Program-made: the position numbers and the translations under genes
The notes under the pieces: generated by a model
Databases searched by the model: none
Seen by the model: the letters and a program-made list of their open reading frames with translations, nothing else
What the model was told of the DNA's origin: nothing
Shown here: positions 47,528-61,168 of the stretch, one piece after another
Layout of the letters: every line of letters starts with the position of its first letter
How positions within the stretch are numbered: the stretch's first letter is position 1
From: Cymbidium sinense
Taxonomy: Eukaryota > Streptophyta > Magnoliopsida > Asparagales > Orchidaceae
NCBI GenBank assembly: GCA_021442155.1
Contig: CM038217.1
Coordinates: 151,845,834 to 151,909,833, forward strand
Reading direction: 5' to 3'
Length of the DNA: 64,000 bases

Positions 47528-48090
47528 TTATATTCTCATTTATATTCACATATATAAATGAAATATAAATTAAAATCCATCCAATCAAATTCAAAATTCC
47601 AAAATAATTCATGAAAACTTTCTAAATTCCTTTAAATTTCCATTAAAGGACTTAGCCAAAATCAACTCCATATCTTGATCAAACCTACTCAAACTTGGGA
47701 TTTTCTCAAAATCAATTTATATCCTTGTTTATATTATCATATATAAATGAAATATAAATATAACTCAATTCAATCCAACTCAAAAATTAAATTCCAAATT
47801 TAAAATGCTTGAAATTCCCTTAAATCCTTTAATTTTTCATTAATGGATTTAACCTAAACCTTGATCAAACCACTTCAGACAAATGGAATTTTCTCAAATC
47901 AATTTATATTCTCATATTTAAATGAAATATAAATATACATCAATCAAATCTAAGTCAAAAATTAAATTTCAAATAAAAAATTCAATTAAATCCTTTAAAT
48001 CCCCTTTAATGGATTTGACTTCAATTCATGATTAAACTCTTTCAAACCTTTGAAATTTTCTCATGAGCAATTTATATTCTCATTTATATT
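47528..48090 (+). repeat. ~180-bp tandem repeats near the LTR start, element 2
   Basis: Cores TTTATATTC-ACATATATAAATGAAATATAAA near 47,528, 47,716, 47,895 and 48,075 (spacing about 180-188 bp). Each core can fold on itself (TTTATATT / AATATAAA). Confidence 0.75.
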
Positions 48091-48439
48091 CACATATATA
48101 AATAAAATATAAATTCAAACAATAAAAACCATCTTCAAATATCAAACTCAAATCAAATCAAAATCAAATCTAAGCCTTTCAAGTCAAAACCTTGAACTTA
48201 GTCAAATCCTTTAAAATCAAGCCAAATCTTTGATTTTATCTCATGGTTCAATCAAACCTACAATCATGAGTCCATATATAAATCCAAACCTTAATCACTC
48301 AATCAAAGCCTAAATCAAAAATCAAATCCAAAACTCCATCAAACTCTTCCTTTGAATATGAAATTTTCAAATGGATCAAAATCCATTTGACTTCAAACCA
48401 CTTGTAAATGGATTTATATTTTGATCATAAGTCAATATA

Positions 48440-49330
48440 CAAGATCAGTCAACTTCAAATCAAGTTTTGACCAAGCCATTTGACCCACTTAGGCTCACTT
48501 GACCCAAAGTGACCTAAAGTACCCTTATGAGCCAACTTTTGATCCTAATCAAATTGGATTGAACCAAACTTATATATCCCTGTCATCATGAGCAACAATC
48601 ATCATGGGATGATCAATCAATCAAATTGGGTCAAACCAAGTCAAACCTAAGGGTTGACCAAGTCAACACTTAACATAAAATGAAACGTAACATAGCCAAA
48701 TTCCACCATAGGCCAAATTGATTGAAACCATTGATCCAAGTTCACTCATGACCTATGTTTGAACTTGACCAAGTTAACCTTTGAGCCTAACATAGCCCAT
48801 TTGGCCCACTTGACCCATTTAGACCTAAAGGGTTAAAATGTGTTAAAACTTGATTTAAGCCAAATTAATTGAAACCAATGGGTCAAGTCCATCCCAAATC
48901 ACTTGTGGAACTTGACCAAAGCCTCCAACCAACTAGATCCAACCCATTCGACCTTAGACCCAGCATGACCTAAAGGGGTCATGTTGAGCCAAAATTGAAC
49001 TTAACCCAAATTGATTGGAAATAAAGATACCAATCCACTTCATATGACCAACCAAACTTAAACCTACTGACCTAACCCAAATAGGTCAAGTTCAAATAGG
49101 TCAACTTGACCCATTTGACCTAAATGAGTCATATGAGCCAAAACCAATATATACCAAATTGAACCAAACCAAAGGCACCAAAATATTTCAAATGGTCATA
49201 TGAACTTGACCCAACCCTTGGTTTGACCCAATTTGTCCAATTGGTCAACTTGACCCAAGTTGACCCATTTTGACCTAAATGAGTCAGCATGAGCCAAACT
49301 CTATCAAATGGATTCCAAATCCATTGAAAC
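48440..49330 (+). repeat. TTGACC/GGTCAA-rich array, element 2 LTR
   Basis: For example GGTCAACTTGACCCATTTGACC near 49,100 and GGTCAACTTGACCCAAGTTGACCC near 49,250 (shown in pieces of GGTCAA and TTGACC). Same LTR position as in the other copies. Confidence 0.8.
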
Positions 49331-52300
49331 TTGGCCCAACCTATTTTCTCAACATACCAAACATACCCAAATTGAAAAAATAATAAAATGACCATTATAC
49401 CCCTAGGCCATAGAACAAATTTTGGCCAGCCCATAAGTATTATAGTCATGCACTCATCATAAATATTTGGGGTTCTCCTCAAATCTTAAGGGGACCTAGT
49501 GATGAGTGGTGTACCCAACCCAATGGGTTTGGGTCAACCCATTTGTCCCATGGACCAAACCCGACCCATAGGCATGAAATTGAAAATTCAAACTCCCCCC
49601 AAACCTCAATTGGATGCACATGGGAGGTTGGCAATCCACTCCTTGGGTCAAACTGACCATGTGCACACTCCTAATTGATCAAAAAGTCCTCAACCTATGA
49701 TCAATTAGATCAAAATGGCATGTCCATTGTCGGCCGTCCGATCCTTCAAGGGGGAGATATACTCCCCCTAATTTACTAAAATTTTCACTCACTCATGCTC
49801 GATTGAGGTCTTGGAAGATTTAGCAAACATCACAGAGCTTTCCCAAGGCTCCTAGGAGAGATTTGGAATTCATCTTTCATGGTTTTTAAATAGTAAAAAT
49901 AGGGGAGCTCACCTTGATTTTCAACTTCTTCCACACTTCATTTTCTTCCAATTCCTTTTGCATACTTAGGTGACCAGGTCGAGCTCACCTAAGTTGATTC
50001 CTAAGTTCTAAAGGCAAGGGAGGATTGAATTATATCAAAGCTGAACTCAAGCTAAGGAGGAGGAGACCCATAAGAAGATCTGTTCCATCTCCTGTGCTCC
50101 AAACTTTAGCAAGGCTTTGTCTCAACCAGACAAAGCTTCTGCATGGGAATCAAGGGCTGGTGCTGATCTCTGATGAGGTTAGTGAATTTCTAATCACTTA
50201 GGCTAAAAGGTGTTGGTCTTTTTATGAAGTGGATTTTCATCTCATAGGATCTTAGCCGTTGGATGGGCCGCTTTGGTCCTTTAGATGGTGTAGGTTGAGT
50301 CTTGATTGAATTCATGAAGGATCGGGCTTGGATCTTCTCTTGGATTGTGAGCGGCTCACATTCCTCCTCAGGGAAGAACTCAGCCCATCTCAGCATTCCA
50401 TCCGCACATTTTTAGATGGATGCTTGAGATTTTTGCACATTTTAATCTTTATCGATTTAAAAGCTGGTGTATCCCCATCGTCGATCAAAATGGCTGGGTA
50501 AATATATGCGCGCCGCCAGCTTCCCCAATGTGATAACTTAAGTAATGGTTCTCGATGCGCGTAAGACCATCATACATCGTGCCGTGCGTGATATTAAATG
50601 CGGATTAGTTATTTAACTAATTAATTCCTAATTAAACCCTATAGCTTCTGAAAATCATAACTATTTCAAGAAAAATTAGAAAAATAAAAGGAAAAATTCT
50701 TTGGATAGATAATTTCTCCTAAAATATTTTTAAATTATTTTCAATGAATTTTGATCTCCCTTTCTATGAATTTGGGTTTCTTTTAAAATGGTAATTAGCT
50801 AATTAATTTCTAATTAAGTCACCAATGGATCTCAAATTTCTAGGGTTCATTTTAGGGGATGACCTCTGCCTCCCCTAATTTTCTTAAGATTTATTGAGGC
50901 TTTAATTTGGGAGAATTGCTAACTCATACCCTAATTACCCCTTCATGTAATTAAGGGTAATTAAGATGCAATTAGTGGATTTTCCCTATGTTTAAGTTGG
51001 ATTAAGTTTAGATCCAGTGAATAAGGGTTTTTGGAATACTTTTGGGGTATTTCTCCCAAGCTATTCCCTAAACCCCCTTTTCTTTCCTTAATCCCTTTCT
51101 TAATTAAGAGTTAATCCATTAATTATCCTTTTAAATAATTTTCAAAATTTTTAAAAAATCTCTAATTAATCTACCTTGGGTAGATACTTTGGTGTTCAAT
51201 AGCCTAAGCCTAATTAGGGAAAATAAAATCCCTTTCATAAGTGTGAAAGGGGGTTTTAAAAGTACTTAAGCAAAACCCCTTAGCTTAATTAACTTTAATT
51301 GTGAGCCAAATTTCATTGGGCCTTTTCATTACTAGGTGCATTACAAATTTACATACCTTGTGGGTTTTATGTCATCTCATTGGCTCATACTTAGTTAATT
51401 TTTCTAAGGTGGTGTACGTAAGGGTTAATTAAATCACTTTATGCATACCTTAACCTAATCAACACTTAAAAATGGATTTAATTATCTGAAAGTTAAACCA
51501 AAATATAAAACACATGTGGGAATGATTTAGGAATAGTAAACTCATCTCACCCTTTTAAAATTAAATCAAACTTTAAACAAACAAAAATCATTTTGAAATT
51601 CACTTTGATTTATTCTAAGTTTTCTTATTCTTTAAGAATGTCTTTAGAATTAAGTAAAGTGAGTTTGTTCATGTGATTACATTGCTTTTGATCTTTCCCA
51701 ACATGTTAAATTGTATGCAATATGACTTATGCAACCATGATTTCATGTTTTCAAAGTTTTAAAATGAAATTGTTTACTTTATGTAAAATGTGCATGTGTT
51801 GGCTAAAGTAAAATATGAGTGGCTATTATCACTACTAAATCTAAAGTATTTTCAAAATCTATAAATGAAGCATAAAATCTGAAAGTGTCTTATTCATATA
51901 TTAATTATTAGTTTGCATGTTATGAGTTATAAAGTCATGTGTAATGTAGCCTTTCCTTCCTCTCTTATGTTAGCATAGTTTTGAATATCAGTTAATAAGA
52001 TGTAGGGTTCATTTGAAAAGAACCCAACACTTTCTTAATTCTAAACCCTATTCATCCCTATACTCTGACTTAAGATGGATTTCCTATACTTGCATGAATA
52101 AATTGCCTAAACCAAAATAAAATCATTAAGTAAACTTTTGCATATTCTTTTTCCACTTTATTTTTTTTTATATGCATGTCAGTACTTAAGGAAAATGGTA
52201 TATTAGTCTGGACAACCCCGAGATTGCAAGGGTTTAAGTAACCCTAAGTAGGTCTTGTACCTTACACCTCTAGTTAACAATGACACCGTACTCACTTATG

Positions 52301-55048
52301 CTTTTCCTACTTTCATGCATGTATGTGAAATTTTGGAGAAAGAAAACCCTTTTCTACTTAAGAAAATTCATGCATCTAAATCTTCCAAATTTTCTTAAAT
52401 GGATTATTTAGCATGCATCATAAAGGGTGTTAACTACTTCATTTGCATGTATAGATATACTTAGGGTCCATCCATATGCATGTTATATATGTTGGGAAAG
52501 AATTAAAATAATGTGTGTTATGTGAATTTTGATTCATTTTGCTTAATCTTAAAATGCCTTTCTTTTTGGATAAGTTTGATTAGAGTTAATATAAACTTAG
52601 GATTAATTAAAATATCTAATTAAAACATTCACCTAAATGAAACTAAAATGTGAACTTACCTTAAATATTACTTAAGGATTAGGGAAGGAAAGAGAAGTCC
52701 TCTTCTCTTTCCCTCTCTTCATAACTTAGTAATTAATTATAGGTTTCACTTAAACCAAACTAAGACATGAAATAAAAATAACCCAAAGTGACTAAACAAC
52801 TTAAATGAAACCCTCTTCTAAGTTGAACATGCCTTTCATAATTAGAAAATTCATTCATAACCTAAGCATGCCACACAAACCTCCAAAACACACATATTAA
52901 CCTAAGTCACCACTTCTAGCTTTAGGTTAGGTCGGTGCATGGCTTGATGTTATGTTTTTTTTTTTGATGAATGTTTTAGACTGGATGTTAGAGTGTATGC
53001 TCATAGAATAAATGGTAGGAAGTTCTTAGTCTAACTATTCTTTTTTGTAGGGGATTGTGCCAAAGGGGCGCTACCATAAATAAAAATATAAATGCTTCTT
53101 GCTTGTAGGTGCTTATACCCCTTTACATAATCCATAGGCTAGGTGAACTTAGTCACCCATGTGTGGGGTGATAAGTCCAATATACATTTGGGATTTGTGT
53201 GATTTGACTAACCTTTATCTTGCAGGTGTTAGTTAGATTTATGCTTTTCCCTTTTCATGTAAAAATTTGTATATTTAGGTTTTGGAATGATTTGTTATTG
53301 TGGGTTTAAATGAACATTGGTCATAAAATTCCATCCTATGTACCATGTGAATCCTCAGAGCATCAACCATTCAACCATCCAAAGGAGGAAAGAAAGAAGA
53401 AAAGAAAGAAAGATGAAAGAAGAAAGAAGAATAAAGCTTGAAGACCCCATAGCAACAAATTCCTTTGCTTAATTTATAATTCAATTCATTTGTAATCTGG
53501 GTTGTATAAGGGTAGAGCTCGGCTACCCACATTTGATATTTTAGGTTTGTGCGGTGGTGCCCGACCACAAATGGCCATTTATTCATTTTGTGCTAGCTTT
53601 ATAAATTGATTGATGTTTGTTTAAGTTATGCATTAAGTGACATGCTTTTCTTAGTTTCTTCCTTGCTTTATTTATGGCCTGGATGTGCTTAGACTCTTTA
53701 GGGAAAAATAAATCTTTTACCCAACTTAAAAATTCAAATTAAAACTAAACAACTCATAACCTTATCTAAAGCTTAGGATTAAAATCAAGATAAAATAATT
53801 AGAAATCCCTTAGCTGGATGAGTTCTTCTCTTTATAATATCATGCACAACAACATCTTATTTCACTATTGATTGAGGCTTCCATCTTTGCCAAAGATCCC
53901 AGCTTGACCTATGAGGTCCTTGGTGGAAACTCACCTCCTAAACTTCATACTGATTTTGGCCAATAATCTATTTTCTCATGCATTGGTCATAAAAGTCCTA
54001 TTATCCCGAGTCAAATTGATTATCCAAAAATAAAATAAATTAAAATTTGAAATGCATTAGATTTAGGTCATTGAAGCATGTCCCTTTACATGATCTAGTC
54101 TCTTTAGGGAGTGAGTCTAAGGACTTAGTCTCTTTCTAAATAAAAATAGTCTAACTATCTTGCATAAGTATAAAGACTTGCCTACATATATTTAAAATTG
54201 TAGGAGGAGTTAGTTGGAATCCCCCCAGGCTGTTGTAAGTCCAAGTTATCAGGTGGTTTGTCCTCTCTTGTGAGGGCAAACTAATTACCCATTTTCACCT
54301 TAGATTTAGGTTGTGCTTTTGGCCCCTCAAGCTCCCTAGATTTAAGTTCTGAGGTTGCTTTTCCCCTTTGTGGGCCATAAGCATAATTCCTCACCTCTTA
54401 GGTATTTCCTTAATCTTGTGTTAAGGAATCGTAAGTCCTAAACTTGTAATGAAAAATACAACTCAAACAAACTAAATCAATTTCTAAAATGTAAAGCCCA
54501 ATTTTTGAATAGTTTGAGATGCTCGCTAGGTTTCTTAGCATCGTGAGCATCTCCTACTTATTCCCATTTTTGCTTTGATAACTCTCTCTTTTGATCAATC
54601 CCATTTGATCTTCAAAAATACAAACCAATCGATTGATAGTCCTTCCTATTGAAATCTTCAGAGACAATGATCATTTACCTTAATCGAGAGTTTTCCTAAA
54701 GGATCCTGTCCTTTTGGGATGTAATTAACTATGGGGTGCCGTAGAACTTAACAGGATTTAAAATAAATCTACTTTACTTTTCATGTAAAGTAGGGAAGAA
54801 TCTCTACATATGGACCCATCATCCTTAGGAGTCCTTATTGAGGTGATTAGTTCCATTAAAGGGTAGTGACTTATGTCTTTCGAGATAGTACATTATACCT
54901 TGATATGATCTGATCACTTGAATAAGTACATCTGTGGATCTGCGTGACATCTTACCAAGACAAATTTTTGTAAGGGTATCCTCTTTCTTTTCTCCCAACA
55001 GATTTGAAAGGCGACTCCCTTATAAGAATTTTTCACCACAGATTTTTC

Positions 55049-55066
55049 TAGCGACTCTACTAGGGA
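55049..55066 (+). promoter_or_regulatory. Primer binding site of element 2
   Basis: TAGCGACTCTACTAGGGA. It differs from element 1's site at two internal positions but shares its TAG start and TAGGGA end. Confidence 0.6.
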
Positions 55067-55439
55067 TGGTTCCTCTCTCCATCTTTGGTAAATGATCATT
55101 GTCTTTGAATTTCAATAGTGGATTTATACTTTGGTATGAATCCAAGACTATCCTTCTTTCCGTTGGCACTTAGCTCATTTCATTCTTGAGTTGAGTTAGC
55201 TAACATCTTTAGGTTTTAGGATCGCATTCCTTATTGGTCTTAAAACCCTGTTGGTTCCTCCAATGGGTAAAATGAAAAGATCTAAAATAAAAGAAATCCT
55301 TTTAAGACTTTCTCCTTATCATCCTCATGATAAGGAAAGGTTCATCCTAAAATAATAAATCTTTTATAAAGAACTTTGCTTTTCAAAAGCTCCTCTTCCA
55401 AAAATTCACTTAATAAAATATTTTGCACAAAAAGTTTTC

Positions 55440-57240
55440 ACCCTCATTTAACAACTCATAATTGTTACATGAAGGGATTTTCAAAATAAAACTAATAAAT
55501 TTTTAAAAGCATAAATGAATATCTTCTTTCAATTCAATTTGATGAAGGTTTCATTTTCAAAATAAAATAAACAATCATGTCTTTCTAAAATCACAATCAT
55601 AATCATCAAACATTTCAAAGCACATATGGATCTTTCTATTCAATACATTCATACTTATTGAATGGGAAGTTCATTTGTAAACAAAATCAAAATTTTCAAA
55701 AAAAAAAGCACATGTGAACATCTTCATTTAACATACTTAGGTTATTTAAATGAGGATTTCACCCCCAACTAAAAAAATAAAAATATCATTTAAGAAATCT
55801 CACTCAAGCATATCCCAAATATGTTTTAAGTTAGGATTCCTCTCTTTCAAAAAGCAACAATCACACACAAAAATTAAAATATCTTATTTCAAAAATAAAA
55901 TGGATCTCCATTCTACATACTTAAATTTGCTGAATGTAGGTCCTCTTTTCAAAACATCAAAATCAAACAATCATATTTGCAGAAAATTTCAAAATCCATT
56001 TGGAACTTCATTTAACAAACCCAAATTTGTTAAGTAAAGTTTCTAAATTCAAAAAATTTTGAAACACATTTGGAATTTCATTTAGCATAATCAAATTTGT
56101 TAAATGAAGTTTCCAAATCAAAACATCAAAATCAACAATCACTTTTGGAACTTCATTTAACATACACAAATTTGTTAAGTGAAGTCTTCAAATTTAAAAT
56201 CCAACAAAAATTTTCAAACATACATTTTGGAACTTCATTTAACATACACAACTTTGTTAAGTAAGGTTTCCAAAATCAAAATCGAAATTTTTTTTCAAAA
56301 ATCCTAAACACATGTTGGAACTTCATGTAACATACACAAATTTGTTAAGGTTTCCAAAATAAAAATCCAAAATTTTCAAAATTTTCAAAACATATTTTGG
56401 AACTTCACCTAGCATACTCAAATTTTCTAAGTTTCCAAACTCAAAACAAAAATTTCCCACACACCTTTGGAACTTCTTCCCTTAGCATACCAAATTTGCT
56501 ATGGAAAAGTTTCCATTTTCAAAATCAAAATGAAATCAAAACTTTAAACACACCATTTGGAATTTCATTTATCATACTTATATTTGCTAAGTGAAATTTC
56601 CATTTCACAAAACCAAGTTGAATTTCATCTTTAGCATACCAAATTTGCCAAAGTTGAAACTCCACTTTCAAAAAATTTTCAAAAAAAACAAAACACTTAG
56701 AATCCCTTTAGCATACCAAATTTGCTAAAGGATCCTACCCCAAAATCAAAATTTTCCAAACAAATGAAACACTTAGGATTTTCTTAGCATACCTAAATTT
56801 TCTAAGAATCCTATTTTTCAAAATCAAACAAAATACACTTGGATTCTTCACTAAGCATACCTAAATTTGCTAAGGAAGAATTCCAATTTTTTTTTCCAAA
56901 ATCAAAACAAAACAAAAATTTTCCAAAAGAAACAATCACTTTCACTTTACTTAACATACTGAAATTTGCTAAGTAAAAATTACAAAACATTCAAAGAACA
57001 CAAAATCATTTTGACCCTTACTTTAACATACCCAAATTTGTTAAAGGAAAGGGTCCTCAAATAAAAAAAATTCAAAATCAAAAAAAAATGAACCTATGGA
57101 AGCATCTTATCAAAATCTTGAATCCATATTTCATACTCAAATTTGTTGAAGTTTGGATTCATACCTCTTTCAATCAATCTTTCAAAATTCATTTGAACCC
57201 CACTTAACACTTCCAAGTTGTTGGATGTGGGTTCAAATTC
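55440..57240 (+). repeat. Hairpin array in the leader of element 2, about 20 units
   Basis: Left arms near 55,446, 55,645, 55,726, 55,800, 55,908, 56,005, 56,072, 56,147, 56,231, 56,318, 56,400, 56,474, 56,560, 56,626, 56,704, 56,780, 56,847, 56,948, 57,013, 57,117 and 57,197. Most have arms of the type GGAACTTCATTTAACA / TGTTAAGTGAAGTTTCC, not the GACTTTCAC type of element 1. Variants keep pairing: CCTTTAGCA/TGCTAAAGG (56,705-56,731), GACCCTT..CTTTAACA / TGTTAAAG..AAGGGTC (57,013-), TTCAATA/TATTGAA (55,645-). One short open frame (55,750-56,037) is low-complexity and meaningless. Confidence 0.9.
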
Positions 57241-57354
57241 TCAAAATTCAAAAATTCAAAATCTATAGAGATAAAAAATTGATGCAAGTTCATTTCTCAT
57301 TTGCAAATTTCTTTCAGTCAGTGCAGTTTTCAATTGTTAGTTTCAATTAATGCA

Positions 57355-59060
57355 ATGGTAGGATCACAAAAATTTGTGTTCACCTTCCCTAGCGGCATGG
57401 ACCTAGCCTTGGACCAGGCTAACTTTTCATTTGGATCATACCCATTTGATCCACTTTGTCCATGGCTTTGAGGGAGCCAAGATCACTTATGAGGGCATTC
57501 CCCTCACAATAGTCAGCAGGAAGAGGGTGGCTGGGCAGAAGCCGATCATCAGGGTAGACTTACCCTTGGACTCAGAGATTTCCTCACTGAAGAGGAAAGT
57601 TGTGGCAGTACCACAACCTTTAATAGTTTTAGTACCTGGTTATATCAGTGGCGGTCATCCTGAGTTGCCCACATTGCCAGTGCCTAGCACCTCATCACCC
57701 CTAAGGTAGCTCCCCTAATTTTTGGATTGCCTCCCCACATTTGATGGGTCTAGCACTCCTCTCATCCTACTTTTCAATAAGAATTGTATGGTCAAATGGT
57801 TTCCGGATAGCTAGAAGTTAGAGGTAGGTGTCAACCATGGTCTCTATGATCACATCACCACTGGTTATGGAGAACCAGTTCCATCCTCTCTCAGGATCAG
57901 ATAGAGAGGATGTCAAGATTCAATCATCACCTCCTCCAGTGGTGCACGTGCTTTGAGTAGGAGGTGTCATCGACCTTGCTCATTCTTGCCGGTGAGCATA
58001 CGACTCTTGAGTCTGCAGTTTGATTTAATTTGTTATCTCCGGTAGGGAGGATCGTGAGAGGGCCGTGAGGCCCATACATCATACATCACCAGCAGGGAGT
58101 GATAGAGGTTCATCCATCAGTCAACTTCTTTGGTCGACATTCCTGGCACACTACTATCGATCCATCGATAGTATCCTTACGAGAACCAACCATCACAGGA
58201 GGGCAGCTTCTATACATAGAGAGTCGGCGGTGTTTCCACCCCACCACTCACATCCGTCATCGCCAGTGTAGAGTCCAGCATCACCTATTCCAGCCAAGGC
58301 CATGAAGGCCGCATCTAGGGAGAAATGTACCCCGTTGGTGATCCAGCTACGACCAAGAGATCCCTCTCATCCTACACCACCCATTATGGTAGGGCCGAGC
58401 TCTCCTACTCGACCTTCTGCCCTAGTGGTGATGCGAAAAGAGTGGCGACCCCGGAGCATCATGGTCATTCCTTCACCAACTCCACCCATTCAGCCGGATG
58501 CGAAGATGGTGACTACTATTATGGATATTCCGGATGATGATAGTAGTAGCGGTGAGAGGATCATCCGATTGTTACCCTTACTAGCATTAGTCGAGATTAT
58601 CATTCTATAGTCACGATTGACTCTCCGGTGGGTGTCGGTGCCTCTCGATGGTGATCACACCTCAACTTTTTTGTACCATAGTTAGATCAATCCTTAGATG
58701 AGATAGTTGCACACTATTTTATGGAGATAATTAAATCTTAGGGTATGCATGGTCCAATGAAGAAAGAGTCAGCTTGATCCCAATGAAGATGACTTGATGG
58801 GGGGATTCAGCTGGCATACGCATGGTTGAGACTAGAGGTTCTCTTATTAGAGACCAATAGGCTATGGAAGGAGATGAGGTTGATCAAGACACACAAATCA
58901 ATCACCTCGATTAAGCGAGAAAGATGAAGATTGATAGGATGGCAGACTTTGTTGGTGAGTGTCGTCTTGAGAAGCAAGCCCTTCCAGTTCATCCTAGCAT
59001 AGTGATGTGTCGAAAACTAGTGCATGTCTTAGATCCAGTTAAGACTCCCATTGAGCAAGG
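57355..59060 (+). pseudogene. Gag N-terminal region, element 2
   Basis: Starts MVGSQKFVFTF, then MDLALDQA. Further blocks: GAKITYEGIPLTIVSRKRVAGQKPIIRVDLPLD (57,490-57,570, in parts), a Ser/Thr/Pro-rich stretch, then MRKEWRPRSIMVIPSPTPP (58,430-58,490) and VTTIMDIPDDDSSS. Frames shift several times. The role of this long head is unknown. Confidence 0.75.
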
Positions 59061-59190
59061 TAGCACTAGTAGTATAGAAGGTAGTGGATAGTACCTCCAT
59101 ATGAAAAGATCTAAATCCATGGTTGAGCAGTAGAGAAGGAAGCTTTGGGCTCGGAGGATCATCATTGGTTCCGGTAGACCCTAAAGAAAT

Positions 59191-59665
59191 TTGATGTCAT
59201 CCGGTATCCCAAGGGTTTCTGCCTCCTTCTTCAAGAGCATGGTAGTGGGAATGAGGCGACATATAGCTCACTTGGGCTATTGTAACACAGGTGGCAGTGA
59301 TGCTTTACTCTTTGGACTCTTTGTCAGTAGCCTAGTGGGTATTGCCTTTGATTGGTATGATGAACTGCCCAATGGTTCAGTTAAGATATTTGCTGAGTTG
59401 GAGCAACTCTTTATCAAGAGATTTGTTGGAGCTCAGTAAAGTGTTATAGTATGTGATCTCGTAGCCAACATGAGTCACTTGTTGATTATATATTATCGAT
59501 GGTGCAACGAGTATGAAGTGTGAACCACGTTATCGAACATCATGCCATTGAGATTCTCTTGAAGAATATCCATGGCCCGTCACCATCATGCTTAAGGGCT
59601 TCACCATAAAGACATTTGAGAAGCTAATCAATAAGGCACCTAGTCTACAAGTAGAGGCCAAACAG
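59191..59665 (+). pseudogene. Gag core, element 2
   Basis: HIAHLGYCNTGGSDALLFG, GIAFDWYDELPNGSVK, FAELEQLFIKRFVGAQ, then a TAA. After it, in shifted frames, come HAIEILLKNIHG, MLKGFTIKTFEKL and ASLQVEAKQLPF. It is cleaner than element 1's core but still broken. Confidence 0.88.
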
Positions 59666-59884
59666 TTACCTTTTTTAGATCATTTGCCAAAGAAAAAATC
59701 CCAAAAGGTTTATGAGAAACACAGGCGGTAGCATGGTTGATAAGGCGGTCTAGAGATCAATCAAGCGACCACAACCTCGGCGACCTCCACCTCCTTTTCC
59801 ACCGGGAAGCCATACCGCCTCCACCTCGACCTCCACGGTACAGCACAACCATACCATACAACTGCTAGAGCTATGGTTCACCAC

Positions 59885-60330
59885 TCTATTAGATAAGTTA
59901 AACAAACATTTTTCTCTTAAGAGGGAGGTAATTAGAAAAATCTTTAAGAATCTCTTAAAGAAACCTGATTTTCAGCTACCCAAGCCTATGAGATCGGAGG
60001 AAGTTGGTAAAAGTCATGATCCAAACATTTTCCCTTACCACCGTATGCTAGGCCACATTTTGGAGGATTGCTTCACTTTTAAGGATTGGCTTGAAACAGT
60101 TTCAAGACTGGTGTTGTCATTATCCTAAAGGAATACCTTGTGCAACAACCTTCCAGTTCCATTAGGGTAATCCTTAGGGATACTAATGATCCTACCAAAA
60201 TCGAAGAAGGTTGGGACATCTCTTTGTCTAAAACCTCTAAGAAAATAATCCAAGATCAAGAAGCTTTCTTGCGGGTGCAGGAGCTCAAACCTCCAACACC
60301 AAGGTTTGCAAGTTTCAGTGAACTCTAGGA
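59885..60330 (+). pseudogene. Gag C-terminus, element 2, knuckle Cys lost
   Basis: Open frame LDKLNKHFSLKREVIRKIFKN, KKPDFQLPKPM, GKSHDPNIFPYHRMLGH, ILEDCFTFKDWLE. The first knuckle Cys is Phe (TGC to TTC). It is followed by SSSIRVILRDTNDPTKIEEGWDISLSKTSKK (60,145-60,240, in another frame). Confidence 0.8.
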
Positions 60331-61160
60331 AATTGGGAGCTCAAGTGTGATAGCGAGCGTATGTGTCGATAGCTTTATAGCCACCGATCATGTCCATACT
60401 TTAGCTTTCTATTGTAGCTTCCACATCGGTGACTTCTGCCATTTCAACTAGTTCTTCTATTTTTTTCTAGTAGAACTCTTGTATCAGTGGATAAGGGCAT
60501 CAAATCCATTACTCCACTTACTCTACTTGACTTTTACTTTGTAGCACCAAATACTTCCAAGAATTTGAAGAATAAAGCTAATTTGAATTACATTCGTGTC
60601 TCTTCTGATGAGTTGTCTTCTTCTATTCCTAGTGATAACTCTTCAAGTCTAATGAACTATAACAATTCTGATCTTCCTCTTTCTCATTCAAAGTTGGATT
60701 TCCAACTATGAATACTACAGGTTCAGCTCTTGAGATAGACTTGGAATCATCTAATTCTGAGAGTCCCATGGAGAAGCTGTAGGTGAGCCTAAAGTGCAGG
60801 TAGAACTTGCCACCACCTTGCCTCCAGAGATTACCAAAGTCAACCTCCATAGTGGCAAGGTTCTACCTCTAGAGCACCTCTAGATGGGGAAACAAGTCAT
60901 TGGTATGATCAGAAGCCCTTCCATGATGCTCCACCCTTGATATGCTTGTGAGACCAGAAGGTGGACTACAACATCCTTTCTCACCTTAGAAAGTTACCAT
61001 CTAAGCTAAGCATATATGATGCCCTTGTCTTATCCAAAGAGATGAGGGAATCACTAATCAAGGCCCTCCTTGATCTAAAATATGCTTAGCTCAGGCCGCT
61101 ATAGGTGAGGAAGCACACTATGCAAAAGAAGCCCAAGGGATTACCTTCATGAAGACCTCT
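60331..61160 (+). pseudogene. Gag-protease linker, element 2
   Basis: ITPLTLLDFYFVAPNTSKN (60,505-), KVNLHSGKVLPL (about 60,835), NILSHLRKLPSKLSIYDALVLSKEMRESLIKALL (60,970-61,070 in pieces), GITFMKTSL. Same order as in element 1 and in the leftmost remnant. Confidence 0.75.
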
Positions 61161-61168
61161 CTGGGGAC

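Larger units (their letters stand above)
47084..55040 (+). repeat. 5' LTR of element 2, 8.0 kb
   Basis: Starts TGTTGACCTCATTTTTAGAA and ends TTCACCACA, 8 bp before the primer site. Collinear with the solo LTR: ~180-bp repeats at 47,528-48,090, TTGACC-rich array 48,440-49,330, a GC box at 52,195-52,300, GGATGTTAGAGTGTATGC near 52,983, and the terminal 2 kb. By eye it is clearly more diverged from the solo LTR than element 1's LTR is, so it may represent a subfamily. It lacks the strong palindrome. Confidence 0.85.

Noticed and set aside
47084..55040. Reading the 47-55-kb LTR as the 3' LTR of element 1 (element without pol)
   Set aside because: It is followed directly by a primer site, leader and gag, and the element 1 pol frame is cut mid-domain, so a nested 5' LTR is simpler. 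A tandem recombinant is still possible.
55750..56037. 95-residue plus-strand frame in the element 2 leader
   Set aside because: Lies within the hairpin array; low-complexity, not shared with element 1.
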